From contig JAFIEV010000050.1 in assembly GCA_020832305.1 (NCBI GenBank), positions 1 to 64,000 on the forward strand: 64,000 nucleotides of DNA, given 5' to 3'. Position 1 is the stretch's first letter, and each line of letters starts with the position of its first letter. The notes beneath the pieces are model-generated. The model did not search any database. It was not told the origin of the DNA and saw nothing but the letters and a program-made list of their open reading frames with translations. The position numbers and the translations under genes were made by a program. This DNA is from Cyclobacteriaceae bacterium. Lineage in GTDB: Bacteria; Bacteroidota; Bacteroidia; Cytophagales; Cyclobacteriaceae. Below, one piece after another: positions 26,269-35,710 of the stretch.

Positions 26269-27429
26269 TCATTCTCCAGTCGAATCGGCGGTCATAGATA
26301 TTTCCTTTAACCATTTCTGACAGTAAAGCCTGAGTTCACTCAGATCGACACTACGCCCTTGCTCAATGTAGGCACCTGAAGCTGCCATACCCAAAGCAAG
26401 GCAATATTGCGGATCAAAATCAAAAAGCCAGGCGAGGCAAAAACCTGCATTAAAATTATCTCCTCCGCCGGTGAGGACTTTGGGATTTGCAACTTTTCTG
26501 CCTGGGAGACTTATTGCTGAATCTCTGCTAACCGACAAACTTCTGTCAACCGGATGTATTACGATTTGCCGGAGTTCTGTCCGCGCCATGATCTCCAATG
26601 AAATGCTTTCCGCACTAATACCACGACTCCAGTGTCCACCCAAAGCTTTATAAATAATACCAGCCTCATTTTCATTCAAACCGAGGTAAACATGACCATG
26701 GTTTTGAAATTCCGAAATAAGCCCGAGGACCTCCAGAATTTCATCGCCTGTTTTTCTGGAAGGATCGGCGAGGTCGAAAAAAAATTTTTTCGCGGGAAGG
26801 GCCCCATCAACAATTACATCATTGAGCAGTCCTCTCCATATATTTGTGGCGTGGGGAAGGTTTACCCAGTCGACCAGCGCAATCAAACTGCTCCCGGCAA
26901 CGATAGTACGGATCTGGTCTAATCCGATGCTGCTTTTCAAAAAAGACCAGTCAAGCTGTTGAAATGTACTGCATTCAGAAAAAATCAATTTTCCATCATC
27001 GAATTCAAAAGCTTCCGAATGTGCGGGGTGGGCAACAGAGATGCAATGTACAAAAGGATGAAGCGAACCGAATACCGGGTGTACATCGGGCCAGCCAAGG
27101 GTACCCATGCAGGTAGTTTGCAGCCCGGCAGAAGCCAGGGCATCTGCCATTAAAGGCGCATTTCCTCCAATTTTTTCCTTTTGCATTTCCAGCTCAACCT
27201 GACCACTTTTTCCGGCCAGTTGTGCAAGATGAGTTGAAAAAGTTCCTATATCCTTAAAATACCCAAGACCAGCGCTGGTCTTCTTTTCAACCAGCCTGTG
27301 GATGCGATCTATATAACCATCAAATCCAGTAAATGCTTTTATCTGGCTTATGTGCTGCCCAATGGCCTCGATACATTCAGGTAATGCCTGCAAAACTTCC
27401 CGTGGATTTTCATATTTAAAAGTATCCAT
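26269..27429 (-). CDS. PfkB-family carbohydrate kinase
   Basis: This 386-residue protein is a ribokinase-family sugar kinase. The C-terminal signature GGGDNFNAGFCLA near residue 335 supplies the catalytic Asp and the anion hole. The central IGGNAPLMADALASAGLQT stretch matches the substrate-binding region. The N-terminus is longer than in most members and has FTGFDGYIDRIHRLVEKK in place of the usual short start. The gene lies between deoC and the Gfo/Idh gene, so it probably phosphorylates the operon's sugar before aldol cleavage. The specific sugar is not shown by the sequence. Confidence 0.82.
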   Translation of the reverse strand: MDTFKYENPREVLQALPECIEAIGQHISQIKAFTGFDGYIDRIHRLVEKKTSAGLGYFKDIGTFSTHLAQLAGKSGQVELEMQKEKIGGNAPLMADALASAGLQTTCMGTLGWPDVHPVFGSLHPFVHCISVAHPAHSEAFEFDDGKLIFSECSTFQQLDWSFLKSSIGLDQIRTIVAGSSLIALVDWVNLPHATNIWRGLLNDVIVDGALPAKKFFFDLADPSRKTGDEILEVLGLISEFQNHGHVYLGLNENEAGIIYKALGGHWSRGISAESISLEIMARTELRQIVIHPVDRSLSVSRDSAISLPGRKVANPKVLTGGGDNFNAGFCLAWLFDFDPQYCLALGMAASGAYIEQGRSVDLSELRLYCQKWLKEISMTADSTGE

Positions 27430-27446
27430 GCTGTGGACAATTAAAT

Positions 27447-28205
27447 TTAATATCCTTTTGCCTGGCCGAATGAAGGGGTGGACTTTCCGTCATCGATCCC
27501 GAAGCGCTTTTTTGCCTCTTCGAGAATTGCTGCTGTTGCTGTCGCGCCTATTCTCGTAATGCCCCAGGCCTTTACTTTTAGCAGATCGTCGAGACTTCTC
27601 ACCCCTCCTGCAGCTTTTACCGCTACCTTGGGTCCAGAGTACTTTCGCATGAGTTTTAAATCGTGTTCTGTTGCGCCCTGATAGCTGTATTTGCCATCGC
27701 TGCCTTTCACAAATCCATATCCCGTAGAAGTTTTCACAAATTCAACCCCAATAGTAGTGCAAATTTCACATAGCTTAATTTTCAGGGCATCATCTTCCAG
27801 ATAGTCATTTTCAAAAATCACTTTAAGCGCTGCATTATGCTTTAGGGTTGTGTCGTGAATGCTTTTAATTTCATTGTAAACATATTCCCAATCCAATTGC
27901 AGGACTTTTCCAATATTAACTACCATGTCAATTTCTACAGCACCCGCTTTGCAAGCCATATCAGTCTCATAAACTTTAACGTCTATAGAGCTGTTGCCGT
28001 GGGGGAAACCTATAACTGTACAGACCATTACATCGCTACCTTTTAGCCATTCCACCGCCATAGCTACTGCATACGGTTTTATACATACCGATGCCACATT
28101 ATAATAACGGCCCAGTTCACAGCCTTCCTTTAATTCGCCGTCGGTCATTGTAGGATGCAAAATGCTGTGATCAATCATTTTTGCCAATTCTGATATCTGA
28201 TTCAT
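27447..28205 (-). CDS. deoC: Deoxyribose-phosphate aldolase
   Basis: The 252-residue TIM-barrel aldolase keeps the full active site: Schiff-base Lys158 (EFVKTSTGYG), the second lysine Lys197 (VAVKAAGGVR) and Asp93 (VEIDMVVNIG). DeoC cleaves 2-deoxyribose 5-phosphate to acetaldehyde and glyceraldehyde 3-phosphate. There are no nucleoside phosphorylase or phosphopentomutase genes beside it. It sits instead with a PfkB kinase, a dehydrogenase and an isomerase, so it may act on a phosphorylated sugar made by those enzymes. It is the second gene of the operon, 23 bases after the GntR gene. Confidence 0.9.
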   Translation of the reverse strand: MNQISELAKMIDHSILHPTMTDGELKEGCELGRYYNVASVCIKPYAVAMAVEWLKGSDVMVCTVIGFPHGNSSIDVKVYETDMACKAGAVEIDMVVNIGKVLQLDWEYVYNEIKSIHDTTLKHNAALKVIFENDYLEDDALKIKLCEICTTIGVEFVKTSTGYGFVKGSDGKYSYQGATEHDLKLMRKYSGPKVAVKAAGGVRSLDDLLKVKAWGITRIGATATAAILEEAKKRFGIDDGKSTPSFGQAKGY

Positions 28206-28228
28206 ATTCTGTTTTTGATTATGGTGAT

Positions 28229-28942
28229 TTATTTAAAATAACTTCCTATTGCGTAGTTTTCAGTGTTGAAATAGAGGGAACTGTAAATGAAATACCCGGG
28301 CCGGCTGGTGCCATATTTTCGATAAATGTGAAGAACCGGATCATTTTCATTAAGGCTCAGGGTTTTAGCCAAATGAGCATTTGCCTTTATGGCCCGCACA
28401 TCCTGATCCATAGAATTAACCTCAATTTGATACTGCAAAATCAGGGTTGAAAAAAGAGATCCCTTTATGAGTTTTTTGCCGATAAGTCCTTCCAGGTTTT
28501 GATTTGGGAGATAGGTCTCTTCCAACATAACAGGATCAGTATTTACACTTCGAATCCGTTTCAGATAAATACATCTAGCTGATTTTTCCAGTGCATTCAG
28601 GTCATAAAAAAAATCTTTTGGCCAGTTTTGCAAAAGTGGACCTGAAAGTACTGTGTTGCTGACTTTTTGATCACTGTGCCCAATCACTTCTGAAAAGCCT
28701 TTGAAAGAAAGTAAACCAAGTCGCTTACGACGAATATTTACAATACTTCCCTTTCCTTTCTGCTTTACAATATATCCCTCCTTTTGCAGCTCAGACAGCG
28801 CCTGACGCACTGTGGTGCGTGTAAGTTTATGAAATTGTGACAATTCATTTTCACTGGGTAATAAATCACCATCTTCATAAACCCCATGCAGAATCTGGGA
28901 CTTTAAAAACTGATGCAGCGATTGATAACGGTAGTCTTGCAT
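28229..28942 (-). CDS. GntR/HutC-family transcriptional regulator
   Basis: The 237-residue protein has a winged helix at about 5-75 (LLPSENELSQFHKLTRTTVRQALSEL is the recognition part, followed by EGYIVKQKGKGSIV) and a UTRA ligand-binding domain at about 80-237. Regulators of this type bind a sugar phosphate or similar metabolite and release a palindromic operator. Such an operator lies just upstream at 28961-28980, inside the gene's own promoter, so it should repress its own operon. The -7 box ends four bases before the ATG, so the message is probably leaderless. Confidence 0.88.
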   Translation of the reverse strand: MQDYRYQSLHQFLKSQILHGVYEDGDLLPSENELSQFHKLTRTTVRQALSELQKEGYIVKQKGKGSIVNIRRKRLGLLSFKGFSEVIGHSDQKVSNTVLSGPLLQNWPKDFFYDLNALEKSARCIYLKRIRSVNTDPVMLEETYLPNQNLEGLIGKKLIKGSLFSTLILQYQIEVNSMDQDVRAIKANAHLAKTLSLNENDPVLHIYRKYGTSRPGYFIYSSLYFNTENYAIGSYFK

Positions 28943-28946
28943 ACAT

Positions 28947-28976
28947 CAAATATAGATATTTAACCTGTATGTACAA
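28947..28976 (-). promoter_or_regulatory. Promoter of the GntR sugar operon
   Basis: On the minus strand, TTG (complement of 28974-28976), an exact 19-base spacer, and TATATTTG (complement of 28947-28954) give a full match to the Bacteroidota promoter. The start codon lies four bases beyond the -7 box. Confidence 0.7.
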
Positions 28977-28980
28977 GTTA
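28961..28980. promoter_or_regulatory. Operator of the GntR regulator
   Basis: A 20-base inverted repeat of the form TAACnTGTAnnTACAnGTTA overlaps the -33 element and spacer of the operon promoter. Sixteen of 20 positions are symmetric, matching how GntR/HutC dimers bind. A weaker half-site-like ACCTGATACAT lies near 29002-29012. Confidence 0.65.
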
Positions 28981-29254
28981 TCACTAAATATTTATTTTTA
29001 GACCTGATACATCTAATTAAAGATAAACTATATATATGTATATACAGGATTATTACGCTGGTGCTGAAATCGAGAAAACCATATAAGAATTAAATAAAAG
29101 CTTAACATAGGGGTTGTAAAAATTGAAAAAAAAGTGAATTTTGTACATGTATTATAAATAAACGAAGAAGCATACAGAAACGACTTCATATACCTCAAAA
29201 AGCTTTTTATATTGTAGAATCGTTTTAAATACCGCAATTAGTACATCAACCAAC

Positions 29255-29677
29255 ATGAACGAACCACGATATTACCATCAGATCATTCTTATTGATGACG
29301 ATGAATTTTGTCACCAGATCGCCAAAAAATTTTTAGGGAAAATTGGCATTCACGAAAACATTCTGACCTTTTTTAATGGAAGGCAGGCGCTCGATCATAT
29401 TAAATTATTGAATTTGCCGGAATCCGGCAATGATCCTGAGGGGAGCAAAACTTTAATCCTTCTGGATATCAATATGCCTATATTGAATGGATTTGAATTT
29501 CTGGAAGAGCTTCTTGCCACCTTGCCCGATATGAGAAAACATTTTGATATACATATTCTCACCTCATCTTCTAATCAACGGGATATAGAGAATGCTGAGC
29601 GATACAATCTTGAAGGATATATAGTTAAACCTCTGAGCATTGATAAGCTTAAGACCCTCACTAAGCCCAGAGCATAA
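29255..29677 (+). CDS. Single-domain response regulator
   Basis: This 140-residue protein is a stand-alone receiver domain: acidic residues 14-16 (ILIDDDEF), phospho-acceptor Asp71 (LILLDINMPILNGF), Thr/Ser at 103-104 (ILTSSS) and Lys125 (GYIVKPL). It has no output domain and would relay phosphate or act by protein contact, as CheY-like regulators do in Bacteroidota. The TPR histidine kinase gene at 29689 ends convergently 12 bases away and could be its partner, though the two are not cotranscribed. Confidence 0.88.
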   Translation: MNEPRYYHQIILIDDDEFCHQIAKKFLGKIGIHENILTFFNGRQALDHIKLLNLPESGNDPEGSKTLILLDINMPILNGFEFLEELLATLPDMRKHFDIHILTSSSNQRDIENAERYNLEGYIVKPLSIDKLKTLTKPRA

Positions 29678-29688
29678 ACTTATTATAA

Positions 29689-32073
29689 TCAAGCAGTTTT
29701 TTCATGTATATCCATTGCTTTAGGTAAGGTAATATAAAATTTTGTTCCTTTTTGAGGTTGACTTTCAACCCATATATCACCTTTGTTTTCTTCAGCATAG
29801 TGCTTGCAGAGCTTAAGCCCCAGACCGGTACCTTTTTCTCCCCTGGTACCCGCTTTGCTGTGGCTTATATTCTTTTTAAACAATTGGGCCAACTCATCAT
29901 CCGACATCCCCATCCCTGTATCACGGACCATAATTTTTATATGGCTGCCTTCATCGCTGGCTGCAATTTCTATTTCCCCTCCTGCATATGAATATTTAAT
30001 TGCATTATTCAACAGATTGCGCAAAATCACCGAAATATGGTTTACATCTGCAAATATTAAAATGTCATGCGGGATTGAAATGATAAATTTGATTTTCTTT
30101 TGCTCAAACAGTGTAGAAAAGAAATCTGAAAGCTCAGCAACAGCAGTTTTCAAGTGGATGGTTCCGGGTTTGGCTTCAAGCATTTCCATCTCCACCATAG
30201 ACCATTTAAGTAAATTATCAAGTGAAATCATTATGCTTCCCACATTTTTGTATAATTGTGGTACTACTTTTTCAAATTCATTCTGATTTAGTAAACCTTT
30301 CTGATAGAGCTCAAGCAATTTGTAAAGACCGGCAATAGGCCCCTTCAGGTCATGTCCTATAATACTGAATAGTTTAGATTTTACCGCATTGGCTTCCTCC
30401 AGCTCCTTACTGCGCAGATGCAATAATTGTTTTGCTTTTTTCTGTTTTGAAAAACTCCGGTAAATAATACCGGCGATCAGCAGTAAAGCCAAAGACGAAA
30501 GAATGAGTAGGTTTCGCTGAAAACGATGTTCCTGAAGTAGTTTTTCAGCTTCCAGTTCTGCTGCTTTTTGCTCAGATTTTAAAATTGCCAGCTGCTTCTC
30601 GTTTTCATAGTTTGCCTGCAACCAGGCCGTTTTCTTCTCTACTTCACTATTAAATATGCTATCGCCATAGGCTTTGTGTTGTTTGTGGTGAAACAAGGCC
30701 TTTTCAAATTCGGCATTTCTTTCATAAATCTTTGATAAATAGTTGTGGCACTCATAAATTTCTTTTTTCGCGCCCAATGTAAGACCTAGTTCAAGTGCTT
30801 GCATGGCATAGTTTTTGGCCATGTCATATTGATCTAGTTTTATAAACAAGCCGGCCAATCCAGTGGAGCTCTGTACAATTCCTCTTTTATTCTGTATATT
30901 TTCATCTATTTCTAAAGATTGCAAAAAATAATCCAGGGCAACCCTGTAGTTACCTTGCTTTTCAAACACTTTTGCGATATTATTTAAACCTGCCGAAATC
31001 CCTTCCTTCTCGCCAAGGTCTTCAGATATTTTCAATGACTTGTTAAGATACTCAATAGATTCATCAAAGCGGTTCAACTTCAGAAATATCATTCCAAGGT
31101 TATTCAGGGTGACTGCCACACTTTGCCTGTCGTTCAAGCTTTCTTTTATTTCAAGTGCCTTAAAATAATGACTTGCTGCAACTTCCAATTTTTCAAGCCT
31201 TTCATAAATGAGGGCCATATTGTTATATACATAGGCCAGACCTACCGAATCATTTAAATCTTCTGAAATTCGTAAGGCCTTTAAATTGTAATCAAGGGCC
31301 TGAATGTATTGATCCTGAAAATACTCTATGGCGGCAAGATTTTTTAAAGAGGAAGCAATGCCTTTTTTGTCACCTACCCTTTCCTTAACATCAATAGATC
31401 TTTCATAATAATATACTGCGCTGTCATACACCCCCAAACGATTGTAAATATTTGCTATATTGTTGAGACTAGCGGCTATTGCTTTGTAATCACCAATGTA
31501 GCGTCTGATTTTTAAAGCCTTAAAATAATGTGATTTGGCCTGTTGGTAATTTCCAAGAAAGTAGTCAATATTGCCAAGACTGTGTAAGGCCTGAGATAAT
31601 TCACTGGTGTTTTCGTAGGTATTGGATAGCTTTAATACTTCAGAAAAATGTTCTTTGGCAAGCGAAAACTCTTTTAACTGATAATATTCATTGCCCAACT
31701 CAAGATGTATCTGCAGTTCCAGATCAATGTTTTGATTAGAAGGGATATGAGTTAGTGCATTATGATAATACTTGATGGCCAATCGACCGACCTGTTTTGA
31801 TTGATACGCCTCTGCCAAAAGACAATGTATTTTTACAAGCAGGTCACTATCACTTTGTACTTCTTCATCCTCTAACAATTCCAGGGCTAATTCAATGCCA
31901 TCATCAGGATTTTCATCAAATACTTCGGTCAGTTTTTTAAGCAACACATGGTTACTTTCCTTTTGTTGCTGATTAAAAATGGCAGCATTTAATGACGCTG
32001 AAATAATTAAAGCATTACCAAAGAAAGTATTTAGTACAAAAAAGAAAACAATAGGAAACAATGTATTTATCAT
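29689..32073 (-). CDS. TPR-containing sensor histidine kinase
   Basis: The 794-residue protein starts with a signal sequence (FFVLNTFFGNALIISASLNA), then about ten tetratricopeptide repeats at roughly 75-480 (repeated pattern LG-NIYNRLGVYDSAVYYYERS), a coiled coil, one transmembrane helix near 520 (LLILSSLALLLIAGIIYRSF), and a kinase core. The H-box is FSIIGHDLKGPIAG, the N-box LLNNAIKYS, and the G boxes DTGMGMS and GTGLGLKLCK. The sensor repeats face the periplasm. Substrate regulator is unknown; the receiver gene at 29255 is the neighbour. Confidence 0.88.
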   Translation of the reverse strand: MINTLFPIVFFFVLNTFFGNALIISASLNAAIFNQQQKESNHVLLKKLTEVFDENPDDGIELALELLEDEEVQSDSDLLVKIHCLLAEAYQSKQVGRLAIKYYHNALTHIPSNQNIDLELQIHLELGNEYYQLKEFSLAKEHFSEVLKLSNTYENTSELSQALHSLGNIDYFLGNYQQAKSHYFKALKIRRYIGDYKAIAASLNNIANIYNRLGVYDSAVYYYERSIDVKERVGDKKGIASSLKNLAAIEYFQDQYIQALDYNLKALRISEDLNDSVGLAYVYNNMALIYERLEKLEVAASHYFKALEIKESLNDRQSVAVTLNNLGMIFLKLNRFDESIEYLNKSLKISEDLGEKEGISAGLNNIAKVFEKQGNYRVALDYFLQSLEIDENIQNKRGIVQSSTGLAGLFIKLDQYDMAKNYAMQALELGLTLGAKKEIYECHNYLSKIYERNAEFEKALFHHKQHKAYGDSIFNSEVEKKTAWLQANYENEKQLAILKSEQKAAELEAEKLLQEHRFQRNLLILSSLALLLIAGIIYRSFSKQKKAKQLLHLRSKELEEANAVKSKLFSIIGHDLKGPIAGLYKLLELYQKGLLNQNEFEKVVPQLYKNVGSIMISLDNLLKWSMVEMEMLEAKPGTIHLKTAVAELSDFFSTLFEQKKIKFIISIPHDILIFADVNHISVILRNLLNNAIKYSYAGGEIEIAASDEGSHIKIMVRDTGMGMSDDELAQLFKKNISHSKAGTRGEKGTGLGLKLCKHYAEENKGDIWVESQPQKGTKFYITLPKAMDIHEKTA

Positions 32074-32334
32074 GTGTTTAAACCCTGCAGTCGATAAAAC
32101 GCAAATTTAATCCTCTTGTATTTTCACCATTAAAATCAGCCACGAAATTTCTGTGCAAGAAAAGGAAAATGCCTGACAACATTTACTTAAAATTGATTGA
32201 AATAATTATATAACCTTACATTCGATTCTTTTCTATGTCTGTTACAAAGCAAATTTACGAATGCATAAGGCAGTCAAACAATGTAGTCTGAGGTGGGTTA
32301 TCACTTTACTTTTTATACTTATAAACTTATTGCT

Positions 32335-33105
32335 ATGCATACATCCGGAAATACATTTAATGAAAATGGGCATATTGTGGTTATGAGTTTTTTTAAATAT
32401 CCCAATAAGCAACGCATCTGGGGCATGAAGCAAATGGCTTTAATGCACCCAAGAGTTAAAAGACGAGAGGGGCTGATTTTTTACAAGTTACTTGGCACGG
32501 GTGGTGGATTCGGCTACAGTCATAAGCCAGATTTTAACACATATGCGCTTTTAACGGTATGGAAAAGTTATATACAGGCAAGAGAGTTTGAATCGGATTC
32601 TGATGTTATGGCAGATTACAGAAATCATGCTGATGAAGTTTACAGTATTATCATGCAACCAGTAAAGTCAAAAGGCACCTGGTCTGGCAAAAATCCTTTT
32701 GAACCTCAAATAGATATACAAAAAGAAGATCCTGTGGTTGTACTCACACGTGCTACCCTTAAACTAAGGTTTGTACCCTATTTTTGGAGAAGGGTTTCCG
32801 GGGTAAGCAAAGCTCATGAGGGTCTGAATGAACTTTTGTTCAGTAAAGGTGTAGGAGAAAGACCTTGGGTAGAACAAGCTACCTTTTCTATTTGGAAGTC
32901 TGTTACACAGATGGAGCAATTTGCGCATGGTGAAGGTGGAAAACACGCTGAAGCTGTTTATACTACCCGCAAATACAGTGGGTTTAAGGAGGATTTATAT
33001 GCAAGGTTTAAGCCGATCGAAACTACCGGCACATGGAAACAAGCTGATCCACTGGGTGAATATCTCAAAAATTATAATGCAACCAACAAATCGGTTATAA
33101 ATTAA
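32335..33105 (+). CDS. CrtA (spheroidene monooxygenase)-like protein
   Basis: From the ATG at 32335 this is a 256-residue protein. The second half carries the CrtA-like features VVVLTRATLKLRF, FSKGVGERPWVEQATFSIW and MEQFAHGEGGKHAEAV, which match the family's TRATI...IGE.P...QATFS.W...FAY...H pattern. CrtA is a heme monooxygenase that adds a keto group to carotenoids. No other carotenoid gene is close, so the substrate may differ. An upstream GTG at 32293 would add 14 residues that do not look like protein of this family. Confidence 0.68.
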   Translation: MHTSGNTFNENGHIVVMSFFKYPNKQRIWGMKQMALMHPRVKRREGLIFYKLLGTGGGFGYSHKPDFNTYALLTVWKSYIQAREFESDSDVMADYRNHADEVYSIIMQPVKSKGTWSGKNPFEPQIDIQKEDPVVVLTRATLKLRFVPYFWRRVSGVSKAHEGLNELLFSKGVGERPWVEQATFSIWKSVTQMEQFAHGEGGKHAEAVYTTRKYSGFKEDLYARFKPIETTGTWKQADPLGEYLKNYNATNKSVIN

Positions 33106-33111
33106 ACAACA

Positions 33112-35217
33112 TCAACCTTCAATAATCTTTCTTTTTAAATCAATAATGGCCTGATCGTCTTTGCGTTTTCTGGATATTTTTCTTTTCCAGGAAGGAATTA
33201 AAATTTTGAAACGCGTGTATTTATTGGATTCACTTTCTACCTGAATCTGCCCGTTGAGTTTGCTCACTGCTTTACCTGTTATGTAAAGACCCAGTCCGTT
33301 TCCTTTGGAAGTTTCATTTCCTACAAAAAACATATTAAATATTTTGGAAAGATATTCTTTAGGAATACCCATTCCATTGTCTTCGATGGTAACAAAAAGA
33401 TTTCCACCATTCAGCATTACTTCCACATGTATGTACCTATCTACATCTCTGCGGGTTGAGCAGAACCTAATGGAATTTTCTATAATATTTTCAAAAATCA
33501 TTTCAATGATAGCTTGATTTGATTTAAAGACAATATTGCTTTCTGTACTTACATGGAGATCAATATGATTTTCAAGGAGATCGTTCTGGTAATTTTTACG
33601 AATATTTTGAAAAACCAATTCAAAATCTATGACTTCAGGGTCTACGCTTCGGTTAATGTTTGATACCATCATCAGTTTACGAAGCATTTTATCCATGTAA
33701 TCAGCTGTAAGTGCTACTTTTTTAAATAAATCAAGCGATTCCGGGTCAGAGACAGTGTAATTGGCAATATTATTGAGCCCTATGATGGTCAACAGCGGTC
33801 TTCTTAAATCATGAGATGATCTGTAGAAAAATAAATCAAGTTCTTCGTTAAGCTCACGCAACTGACCTGTCCTTTGCGTTACAATTTCTTCAAGGGAGTT
33901 GTTAATTCTGGAAATCTTTTCATTGGCAAGACTGAGCTCCATTTTCTGTTTCCTGAATTTCTTTGTCAGGTAAAAGAACAACAAAGCAACGACCAGCAAT
34001 GCCAGGGATATAAGAATGAACAGTAAAAATTGTCTCTGGAATTGTTTGGTTGCAAATTCTCTTTCTCTTTCAATTACAGCAATGCGATCCTCTTTTTCGA
34101 GAATTTTCAGACGCAAACCACTAATAATGCTCAGCAATTCCTTTTTTTGCTTTCTATAATCTTCTTCACTTTCATGCAACATTTTCTCAAAGCGATTGAG
34201 TGTCGCATACAATTTATCTCTTTCATCTTCAGACAGGAAATCAGTATTTTTCAGCTTAGCTTCAACCAGCTTGAGATCGGTTCTGAGCATTTCATTTCTC
34301 TGGTTTATGATTTCCTGGTTATTGCGGAAATTTTGAAAAAGCTGATCCATGTCGTCTCCGAGATCAGAATTTACAGATATTTTAGATTCGCGTAAAGCAA
34401 GTACAGTAGAGGAACCTGGCTGAGCCTCATTCAAAGAATCCATTCTTTGCCTGTATATCTGTGCAGGCAGTCGGTGTTCCTGAATATCTCTGTCAATCTT
34501 TTTCGATTCAGTTGCAGACTCCTGCTCCTGCTCCCCCAGGTTTTTACCCGCACTTGCAAATGTCCCGGTCTTATCGCGTATCTTTCTATCTTGCTTCAAA
34601 ACCTGTACATTCAGATTAATTGTGGTATCGGAAAGAAAAATTTGAGCCTTCTGCACATCGTAACCCTTTAAGTTCGATACCTTAAGATCTTCAGCTTGTA
34701 TTTGTATCGGTATGGACAACCTGAGCACGCCACCTTCGTCTGTTACACCAGAATAAACAGAATCGGTTTTTTTATCAATCAATTGCAATACAGCGCCTGG
34801 CAAGGGCTGCCCGTTATTGTCTTTTATTTGCGCCAATAAAAACTGATGCGTTTTGGGTTTCATCTTGATCATGAGAAGATTGTCTTTCATATCCCATGAC
34901 AAAATTTCCATAGATCGGTTCCAGGCTTTTACCTTTTGGGGCTTTTCAAAATACTTCCATTGAGACAAAAGAATTTGGCCATTTTCAAAAGTCTTGAAGT
35001 AGATCACATCATCAATAACCACATGCACCAGATCTACCGGTTGACCATCGGCAGTTTGAGTTTTAATCAATACCACATTGTCACTTTGTGCAACAATTGA
35101 TGAAGGAAGCATCATCAATAAAATAGCATATAAGGTAAACCACAGTGCTTTTTTGTAATTACCTATATAGCTTGGAATGTATACTGTTTTATTTAATACT
35201 TTCAACTTCAGGAGCAT
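33112..35217 (-). CDS. Sensor histidine kinase with periplasmic carboxypeptidase-like domain
   Basis: This 701-residue kinase has an N-terminal signal helix near 25-43, a periplasmic region with a carboxypeptidase-regulatory-like module at about 128-200 (AQIKDNNGQPLPGAVLQLID), a long coiled coil at about 280-395, a membrane helix near 400-420 (FLLFILISLALLVVALLFFY) and a kinase core. The H-box is FYRSSHDLRRPLL, the N-box ENIIENSIRF, and G boxes DNGMGIP and GNGLGLYI. The kinase at 62931 shares this core design. No regulator gene is adjacent. It ends convergently with the CrtA-like gene, six bases apart. Confidence 0.87.
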   Translation of the reverse strand: MLLKLKVLNKTVYIPSYIGNYKKALWFTLYAILLMMLPSSIVAQSDNVVLIKTQTADGQPVDLVHVVIDDVIYFKTFENGQILLSQWKYFEKPQKVKAWNRSMEILSWDMKDNLLMIKMKPKTHQFLLAQIKDNNGQPLPGAVLQLIDKKTDSVYSGVTDEGGVLRLSIPIQIQAEDLKVSNLKGYDVQKAQIFLSDTTINLNVQVLKQDRKIRDKTGTFASAGKNLGEQEQESATESKKIDRDIQEHRLPAQIYRQRMDSLNEAQPGSSTVLALRESKISVNSDLGDDMDQLFQNFRNNQEIINQRNEMLRTDLKLVEAKLKNTDFLSEDERDKLYATLNRFEKMLHESEEDYRKQKKELLSIISGLRLKILEKEDRIAVIEREREFATKQFQRQFLLFILISLALLVVALLFFYLTKKFRKQKMELSLANEKISRINNSLEEIVTQRTGQLRELNEELDLFFYRSSHDLRRPLLTIIGLNNIANYTVSDPESLDLFKKVALTADYMDKMLRKLMMVSNINRSVDPEVIDFELVFQNIRKNYQNDLLENHIDLHVSTESNIVFKSNQAIIEMIFENIIENSIRFCSTRRDVDRYIHVEVMLNGGNLFVTIEDNGMGIPKEYLSKIFNMFFVGNETSKGNGLGLYITGKAVSKLNGQIQVESESNKYTRFKILIPSWKRKISRKRKDDQAIIDLKRKIIEG

Positions 35218-35710
35218 AAATATTTCAACATATTACTATTTAATCACTCATACATTCCTTGTTGCTGTATGATGGCAAATCAACTCCTTCACTTTTAAAT
35301 TTGGAATATGTGAAGCAACCATTAATTGAACACTTTAATATTGCTAAAGTGCAAACAATTATCATTCTATTGTGCAAAAAGTAAGTTTTTATTGGAAATT
35401 CAATATTTTCAACCCTCTATATCATTATCCATTTTCAGAAATAGCGCGATTCAGCTATTAATTTACAATTAAAACGTTTGTTTACAGCAAATGATCCTGT
35501 ACTTTTTTAATTAAAAAATCAATTTTTGATAAAATCGGCCCAAAAACCCCATTAAGCGAATGAAAATTTAAAATCAAGGTACTTAAACTGGCTTTTTTTC
35601 TCCTTATGACAAGGTTACAAATGTCAAACGAGATGAATTTACACATTATAATAAATTGCTTTTACAGCTACTTATTTATATTTTGTAATCATAACTGAAA
35701 TTTACGCATT
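35218..35710. other. AT-rich intergenic region with a promoter
   Basis: About 490 bases, very AT-rich, between divergent genes. The only clear element is the promoter at 35656-35686; no RNA gene or repeat is seen. Confidence 0.6.
35656..35686 (+). promoter_or_regulatory. Promoter of the Tat-exported sugar operon
   Basis: TTG at 35656-35658, a 19-base spacer, and TATATTTTG at 35678-35686, close to the TTG-N19-TAnnTTTG pattern. The leader to the ATG at 35711 would be about 20 bases. Confidence 0.5.

Noticed and set aside
28181-28450. Frames opposite the deoC and gntR genes
   Set aside because: They mirror strongly supported minus-strand genes and have no domain character.
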